NCBI GenBank assembly: GCA_947463755.1
Contig: CANHUK010000018.1
Location: forward strand, 1 to 11,530
Origin: Chitinophagaceae bacterium
GTDB taxonomy: Bacteria; Bacteroidota; Bacteroidia; Chitinophagales; Chitinophagaceae
Reading direction: 5' to 3'
DNA: 11,530 nt
Part shown: positions 7,014 through 11,530 of the stretch, piece by piece
Numbering within the stretch: position 1 is the first letter of the stretch
Layout of the letters: every line of letters starts with the position of its first letter
Program-made: the position numbers and the translations under genes
The notes under the pieces: model-generated
The model's database searches: none
What the model was told of the DNA's origin: nothing
Seen by the model: only the letters and a program-made list of their open reading frames with translations

Positions 7014-8165
7014 TCAGGATCCTTCGCCCCCGAGCCGGTTGATATGCGACTCTATGCGGTCGATTTGCTGACGATAGGTATTTTGAAGCGCAAATGATAT
7101 ACGTTTGATACTGGCCTCAGGGGATGCCCAGTCCTCCCAACCTTCCACCAGCATCCTGAAATCGGATACCACATCCTCGCTGCGGGATATGAACAGCAGG
7201 TCTGTATCGGCATACATCAGGGCGGGGGTGCTGAAGATCGGTTTACCGGTCGAGAGATATTCCATCAACTTGTGAGGATTGCCGTTATCCCAACGGGCGG
7301 AGTATTCAAATTCAATATTGATGAGCACATCAAGGCCGGGCAGTTCCGCTGTGAAATCCTCAGCCGTACCGGGCCCCATCATTTTGACATTCGGACTGGA
7401 GGCCAGCGCCCTGATGAATTCGGCCACCTCTTCGTCATTTTTGCCCGCCAGGTTATTTTGAACCATCTGGCTTGCCCCCCAGCAGAGGAAGGTGTATTCA
7501 GGGAAGGCGCCGATCAATCTGAGTACCTTGCGCCGGTCCAGGCTCTCCTTAAAGAGAGATCCCCAGAAGCCAATACGACCACCGAATGTCGGGACACCGG
7601 ACTCTCCCCGCATCAATTCCAGCCGCTGGCGGGCGAACTGCTCAAAGGTAGCGTTGAGTCCATGATGTATGACGATACCCTGCGTACCGGACGGACACAT
7701 GTACTCGAGTATCTTGGGAGACGTGGAGAAGACAAGGTCCGCCGTCCTGGCCAGAGGTGGCATGTTCCGCTCCAGGTTATGGTCTACCGGATGGAATAAA
7801 CACAACGGGGCGCCAAAGATGCTCAGATCATCGAAAGTCCCCTGGTCGAAACACCAGACCACATCAGGCTGTCCGGTCAACTCCCGGATGAAACGCCTGA
7901 TCTGACGACGCTGCATGAGGGCATACATCTTCCTTCCGACATATTTCTTCCCCCTGGCTAAAGGCTTGTAGGTCACGCGCCGGACACCCTCGTTCGTGGG
8001 TATCAGCACGCCCCGCGTGCTGCCCTGCAAAGTGGGCGGCTCAAAGAAAAATACCCGGTTACCCATCCTCGCCAGTTCTATGGCATAGTGGTGCTTACTG
8101 ATGCGCATAACGCCCCAGGCCTCCGGAGAAATAATGTATATGGTCTTATCCCTGAATGTAAACAT
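7014..8165 (-). CDS. GT-B-like glycosyltransferase (paralog A of the pair)
   Basis: This 383-residue protein resembles glycosyltransferases of the GT4/GT1-like superfamily found in polysaccharide loci. It opens with YIISPEAWGVMRISKHHYA (10-28), followed by FFEPPTL (40-46) and PDVVWCF (100-106). The C-terminal half has the nucleotide-sugar-binding segment NPHKLMEYLSTGKPIF (296-311), which stands where the classical EX7E motif lies in GT4 enzymes; only one Glu of that motif (Glu302) is obvious. It is clearly homologous over its full length to the gene at 3156-4310. ATG at 8165 has no Shine-Dalgarno sequence, and the start is supported by alignment with the paralog, which begins at the same residue. 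It is followed by the amidotransferase trio. Donor and acceptor are unknown. Confidence 0.85.
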   Translation of the reverse strand: MFTFRDKTIYIISPEAWGVMRISKHHYAIELARMGNRVFFFEPPTLQGSTRGVLIPTNEGVRRVTYKPLARGKKYVGRKMYALMQRRQIRRFIRELTGQPDVVWCFDQGTFDDLSIFGAPLCLFHPVDHNLERNMPPLARTADLVFSTSPKILEYMCPSGTQGIVIHHGLNATFEQFARQRLELMRGESGVPTFGGRIGFWGSLFKESLDRRKVLRLIGAFPEYTFLCWGASQMVQNNLAGKNDEEVAEFIRALASSPNVKMMGPGTAEDFTAELPGLDVLINIEFEYSARWDNGNPHKLMEYLSTGKPIFSTPALMYADTDLLFISRSEDVVSDFRMLVEGWEDWASPEASIKRISFALQNTYRQQIDRIESHINRLGGEGS

Positions 8166-8266
8166 GGGACAGATTCAAATGCATGGATATGACCTGACAG
8201 CACCACTTAAGGCCTGAATCGAAATGCCACATAATCAAAGATTCGTTCTGCTTCAAACTGCTTTCA
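8166..8266. other. Longest intergenic gap of the locus (101 bp)
   Basis: This is the largest space between genes in the window and separates the GT2/methyltransferase/GT4 block from the block that begins with the first GT-B-like paralog. Read on the minus strand it is A/T-richer than the genes. A weak sigma70-like pair (TTGAAG at 8256-8251, 17-bp spacer, TATGTG at 8233-8228) can be drawn, but it matches the consensus only partly. There is a GATTCA/TGAATC inverted repeat with a long spacer. I see no T-tract terminator. An internal promoter is possible but unproven. Confidence 0.25.
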
Positions 8267-9499
8267 TCATCTATGTCGACTGACCCGGGCATAGGCCAGG
8301 AACATCTGTCGGGCAGATTCAGGTATGCCGTATCTCGCCGCAACGAACGCACGTCCTGCGCTCCCCATCATCCCCCTTCTTTCGGGATCATCATGGAGCA
8401 ACCGGATAAAACGGGTGATCCCCTCGATGTCCCGTTCTGTAACGAGATACCCGGTTTCACCATCCACCAGGCCCTCTGAAACACCTCCGAGGTCGCTTGC
8501 GACGACCGGCAGTTCCATGGCCTGAGCCTCCTGAATGACAAGGCCCTGATTTTCAACCCTTCCATCCGAAGCGCTGACACCCGTGAGCAAAAAAACATGT
8601 GCCTGCTCCATCAGATCCCGGATCTCCAACTGGGTGCGCCCACCCAACATCCTGACCTGTGCCTCCAACCCCAATTCCCTTATAATCGACTGGAGTTCAG
8701 CTTCCAGGGGCCCGGTTCCGACAATCGAATATAGAAAATTAATACCATCGTGATGCCAAAGCCGGGCAAGGGCACGCAATGAAAACTCGATACCCTTGAA
8801 TTCGACCAGTCTTCCGACTGTCAACAGATGAAAAGGTTTATCCTTAGCCGCAACTTTTCGCTGAAAAAATTGCACATCCAGGGATACCGGCAGCACCTGT
8901 ATACGGCCCTCGTCAAAGCCGAAATCGAGCAGACGCCGACGGGTGTAGCCGGAATTAGCGATGAACAGGGCGCCCCGGGCTTTCAGCCGCTCATACATGT
9001 TTGGCCTCACCACCTCCCGGTCATCCAGTTCGTAGCCATGAAAACTGGTCACCAGCGGTGCCTTTAGCAATCCCCACTCCTGAAAGAGGGCGATCTTTTC
9101 GGCCGTGGTCCCGAAATGACAATGAACCACATCGTATCGGCGACGGGTGAAGAAGGTGGCTGCTTCGAAAAGTCGGTGAAGCCTCAACGCTTCCCGCCCG
9201 TATCTGAAGAAATTCAACGCCTGCGCAATGGCAAACGGAAAGGACCAGACAGATTTCAGCAATACCCCGGCAGCGGCCCGCATCCTGGGCCCTTTGGGCA
9301 TCGGCTCGAAAGGCTTGTAGATTGTCCGGGCAGTCAGTCCGTATTCAGCGACCACCGGATGAACAGGCTCCCCCTCCGGCTTCCGGTAAAAGGCATAGAT
9401 ATCAACCTCTGCACCTGCATCGATCAATCCCCTGATGTGGTTCACTACAAAGGTCTCCGAGAGTTTCGGGAAGGTCTCGGTGACAACCGCCACCCTCAT
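8267..9499 (-). CDS. Glycosyltransferase family 4 (WcaL/AmsK-like group)
   Basis: A 410-residue, full-length GT-B retaining glycosyltransferase. The N-terminal domain opens with VVTETFPKLSETFVVNHI (5-22), a signature I associate with colanic-acid/amylovoran-type GT4 enzymes, and has VHCHFGTTAEK (125-135) and TSFHGYE (151-157). The C-terminal Glycos_transf_1 domain starts near LLTVGRLVEFKG (225-236) and contains the EX7E motif at Glu316 and Glu324, which contacts the donor sugar. ATG at 9499 is chosen because it forms an ATGA overlap with the methyltransferase stop, has AAGGGG just upstream, and is followed at once by the conserved beta strand; an ATG at 9523 would add eight unrelated residues. 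It ends with two tandem TGA codons before a 101-bp gap. Confidence 0.92.
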   Translation of the reverse strand: MRVAVVTETFPKLSETFVVNHIRGLIDAGAEVDIYAFYRKPEGEPVHPVVAEYGLTARTIYKPFEPMPKGPRMRAAAGVLLKSVWSFPFAIAQALNFFRYGREALRLHRLFEAATFFTRRRYDVVHCHFGTTAEKIALFQEWGLLKAPLVTSFHGYELDDREVVRPNMYERLKARGALFIANSGYTRRRLLDFGFDEGRIQVLPVSLDVQFFQRKVAAKDKPFHLLTVGRLVEFKGIEFSLRALARLWHHDGINFLYSIVGTGPLEAELQSIIRELGLEAQVRMLGGRTQLEIRDLMEQAHVFLLTGVSASDGRVENQGLVIQEAQAMELPVVASDLGGVSEGLVDGETGYLVTERDIEGITRFIRLLHDDPERRGMMGSAGRAFVAARYGIPESARQMFLAYARVSRHR

Positions 9500-10236
9500 G
9501 CCCCTTTTTTCCGGCATACCCAAACGCTGACGCAGAGATTGTAGGGGACAGATTTCCGGTTCAGGTTATCCAGCAGATAACAAAGCGGCGCCAGAAGATT
9601 CGTGAATGCGTCCGGCCAGGGGAAGGATCGATTCAGGAACCGGTAGAGGGGATAGGTCCGCTCCTCCACAAAGCCAAACTTTCCAAGGGCCGCCTCGTAT
9701 TCGCGGCGCGTCCTGAAGGCGACGTGTTCGGCCGGACGGATGACCCCGTCCGATTCGAACTGATCGGTCACCACGAACCGCGTGCCTTCGGTGCTCATCG
9801 AAGCAATATGGGCACAGGCTCTTTCAAATCCCTCGTTATCCACAATGTGATACATAACATCCCACATGTTGATGATATCGAAAACCCTGCCAGGCAGGGA
9901 ACCTTCCGGGGCAGAGATGTTCAGTTCCCGGAATTCGGCATCCGGATGCTTACGGCCGAGTTCTGCAATGCTTTTACGAGAAATGTCCACTCCCGTCAAA
10001 TTCGCCCCCTGATCCAGGTAGCGCCTGACAAAGAAACCGGTTCCGCAGCCAATGTCCAGCACGCGCTGACCCTTGAGCGATTGCGGCAGACCGGCGAAGA
10101 CCTTTTTTAGCATACGGTCCTTCCGGGCATACAACCAGCGGTTGTAGCGGTTGGAGAAAGTCGTGTGCCCGACACCGCGGAGGGTGAACTCCCGGTCAAG
10201 CCTCTTGTTCCAATAATCTACGGGATCGAATGACAT
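9496..10236 (-). CDS. Class I SAM-dependent methyltransferase
   Basis: The 246-residue protein is a Rossmann-fold methyltransferase. Motif I, VLDIGCGTGFF (59-69), binds SAM, and GVDIS (82-86) supplies the acidic residue for the ribose hydroxyls. FDIINMWDVMYHI (119-131) resembles motif II/III of the Methyltransf_11/25 group. The locus suggests it methylates a sugar, nucleotide sugar or glycan end, but substrate is inference. I chose ATG at 10236 because the family-like sequence (FDPVDYWNKR) begins directly after it. A GTG at 10272 shares GTGA with the upstream gene's stop and would add 12 residues; an ATG at 10362 would add 42 residues that overlap the upstream GT2 and look unrelated. The 3' end overlaps the next gene by 3 bp inside ATGA. 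Confidence 0.87.
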   Translation of the reverse strand: MSFDPVDYWNKRLDREFTLRGVGHTTFSNRYNRWLYARKDRMLKKVFAGLPQSLKGQRVLDIGCGTGFFVRRYLDQGANLTGVDISRKSIAELGRKHPDAEFRELNISAPEGSLPGRVFDIINMWDVMYHIVDNEGFERACAHIASMSTEGTRFVVTDQFESDGVIRPAEHVAFRTRREYEAALGKFGFVEERTYPLYRFLNRSFPWPDAFTNLLAPLCYLLDNLNRKSVPYNLCVSVWVCRKKGA

Positions 10237-10268
10237 GCAAACGAAATTAGGGCTTTGGATGGTTTCAC

Positions 10269-11063
10269 TCACCTGCCCAGCCAGGTAAAGACTCGGTTTC
10301 TGAGATTGTGCTTGCGCATGGTAGACAACGCCCATGCTTTTTCTTCGGCAGACAGCGGACAATCCGGATGAGCGATCGCTGCAATAAAGACCTCGTTACG
10401 CATGGCCGGCATGATCTTGGCAGTGAATTCGGACTCCTGACTCTCATGCCTGCGCACCCAATATAAATGGGCCGGGAGCTTGACCAGTGGATAATAGCGG
10501 GCAAGCTTGAGCCAGTATTCATTATCGCCGATCCCGCGGCGACCACTGAAGCCGCCGGTCTGCTCAAAAACATCCCGACGGATGATCGCAGAGCCGGGGG
10601 CCCGGTCGAAATGGCCAAAGCCCTTGAAATGTTCCAGATAGGTGTTATGTGGTTCCGAAACCATCGGATAGGGACCCTTCGGATCCGGATGGCTCGATAG
10701 TCCGAAACCCGCTTCCGGAAAGCGTTCCATGCCCTCCACCATCACGGTCAGGGCATGCGGATATAAAAAATCATCAGAATCTACATATTTGATGTACCTA
10801 CCCCGGGCCAGAGATGCGGCCCGATTTCTATTCAAATAGTCCCCGAGGTTCTGTTCGTTTACAAAAACACGTACGCGTTCATCCCGCCCGGCAAAGTCCT
10901 GAGCGATGCCCACCGTACCATCAGAAGAGGCATCATCCGAAACGATCACCTCGAAATCCGCAAAATGCGACGACAATACGCTTTCCAGTGCCGCTGCAAT
11001 ATATTTCTCCCGATTATAGGATGTCATCAGCACGCTGACCACGGGATCCGATCGTTCAGCCAT
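10269..11063 (-). CDS. Glycosyltransferase family 2 (GT-A fold)
   Basis: This 264-residue protein looks like a complete, single-domain GT2 enzyme that transfers a sugar from a nucleotide donor to a growing glycan on the cytoplasmic side of the membrane. The N-terminus has the family opening VSVLMTSYNREKYI (residues 9-22), the nucleotide-binding acidic pair VSDDASSDGT (41-50) and the metal-binding DXD-type motif YVDSDDF (93-99). A later GIGDNEYWLKLARY segment (177-190) fits the catalytic-base region. No membrane segments are evident. ATG at 11063 overlaps the upstream stop by 8 bp, which suggests translational coupling; no clear Shine-Dalgarno sequence precedes it. The donor sugar is unknown. 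Confidence 0.9.
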   Translation of the reverse strand: MAERSDPVVSVLMTSYNREKYIAAALESVLSSHFADFEVIVSDDASSDGTVGIAQDFAGRDERVRVFVNEQNLGDYLNRNRAASLARGRYIKYVDSDDFLYPHALTVMVEGMERFPEAGFGLSSHPDPKGPYPMVSEPHNTYLEHFKGFGHFDRAPGSAIIRRDVFEQTGGFSGRRGIGDNEYWLKLARYYPLVKLPAHLYWVRRHESQESEFTAKIMPAMRNEVFIAAIAHPDCPLSAEEKAWALSTMRKHNLRNRVFTWLGR

Positions 11064-11530
11064 TTTTCAGGGGTCTATGCGGTTGTTGGATATATGCCCG
11101 GTAAAGTTCGTTCAAACCCGCCTCACCATGTCTCATTGCCTCCGAAAACAATGCATGGGCCTGATGAAGCGCCTTTCTGCGCTTCAGATTATATCGAGCC
11201 CAATACCATCTCCGGCGCAAGTGAAGCCCATTACCGATCAGGCATAAACGCATGACCCGGGCCAGCGTCAAGATGGAACGATCAGGCGCCGGGTGCACAT
11301 ACCCGATGGCGCGGTATCGGACGAACATCGAACTCAACGCCCGACGCAGGGTGAAGGCCGGATCCTCCAGGTGATAATGGCACACCCGCGCAGAAGGCTG
11401 GTAGACGATCGCCATGCCTGATCGCAGGGCATCCACACACCAGGCCAGATCTTCCCCAAAGACCCGATCCCGGAATGGGATCGACGCCAGTGCAGTGCGG
11501 CGGTACATGGCGGCAACGTTATCCCATCCA
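11056..11530 (-). CDS. Glycosyltransferase family 2, C-terminal part (5' end outside window)
   Basis: The frame stays open to the window edge, giving 157 residues before a TGA stop, so the N-terminal nucleotide-sugar-binding half is missing. The visible part begins GWDNVAAMYRR and carries FGEDLAWC about 25 residues in, which matches the acidic ED segment near the active site of rhamnosyltransferase-like GT2 enzymes, followed by a HYH motif typical of the end of that domain. The C-terminal tail is rich in Arg and Lys, which may aid membrane or lipid-linked acceptor contact (inference). The first internal ATG, at 11508, is not the true start because the conserved residues just upstream of it are in frame. 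The gene overlaps the next one by 8 bp. The sugar donor and acceptor cannot be told from this fragment. Confidence 0.82.
   Translation of the reverse strand, partial: GWDNVAAMYRRTALASIPFRDRVFGEDLAWCVDALRSGMAIVYQPSARVCHYHLEDPAFTLRRALSSMFVRYRAIGYVHPAPDRSILTLARVMRLCLIGNGLHLRRRWYWARYNLKRRKALHQAHALFSEAMRHGEAGLNELYRAYIQQPHRPLKNG

Noticed and set aside
8228..8256. Sigma70-like promoter in the 101-bp gap
   Set aside because: Matches are about 4/6 and 3/6; such pairs occur by chance in A/T-richer gaps, and the lineage may not use this consensus.

Overview
The window is a dense, single-direction polysaccharide biosynthesis locus. All eleven genes I can support lie on the minus strand, so transcription runs from position 11530 down to 1. 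They comprise seven glycosyltransferases, two methyltransferases (one class I SAM-dependent, one FkbM-type) and a three-gene amidotransferase module of the WbpG/HisH/HisF type known from O-antigen and flagellar-glycan loci. There are no RNA genes, mobile elements, CRISPR arrays or transport/polymerase (Wzx/Wzy/ABC) genes. The content fits the middle of an O-antigen, capsule or exopolysaccharide cluster of a Gram-negative-like bacterium. Base composition looks moderately GC-rich. Most starts lack a recognisable Shine-Dalgarno sequence and several have an A/T-rich leader instead, which would suit Bacteroidota or a relative, but I hold that assignment weakly.

Layout in transcription order: (1) 11530-11056, C-terminal part of a family-2 glycosyltransferase cut by the window edge; (2) 11063-10269, a second family-2 glycosyltransferase; (3) 10236-9496, a class I SAM methyltransferase; (4) 9499-8267, a family-4 glycosyltransferase. 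After a 101-bp gap come (5) 8165-7014, a GT-B-like glycosyltransferase; (6) 6951-5776, a WbpG-like sugar amidotransferase; (7) 5765-5145, a HisH-like glutaminase; (8) 5143-4379, a HisF-like barrel. Then (9) 4310-3156, a glycosyltransferase paralogous to gene 5; (10) 3156-1957, another GT4-like glycosyltransferase; (11) 1933-1109, an FkbM methyltransferase; (12) 1105-1, a glycosyltransferase that runs off the left edge. That numbering has twelve entries because the right-edge gene is partial; eleven genes start inside the window.

Likely joint function: HisH releases ammonia from glutamine, HisF channels it, and WbpG uses it with ATP to convert an N-acetyl (acetamido) group of an activated sugar into an acetamidino group. 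The glycosyltransferases assemble a repeat unit containing that sugar, and the methyltransferases probably O-methylate sugars or the glycan. The HisF copy has lost a histidine-pathway catalytic aspartate but keeps the residues that gate ammonia, which supports a dedicated ammonia-delivery role. The amidotransferase trio sits exactly between two paralogous glycosyltransferases, and the largest intergenic gaps of the locus also fall around that block, suggesting it behaves or arrived as a unit.
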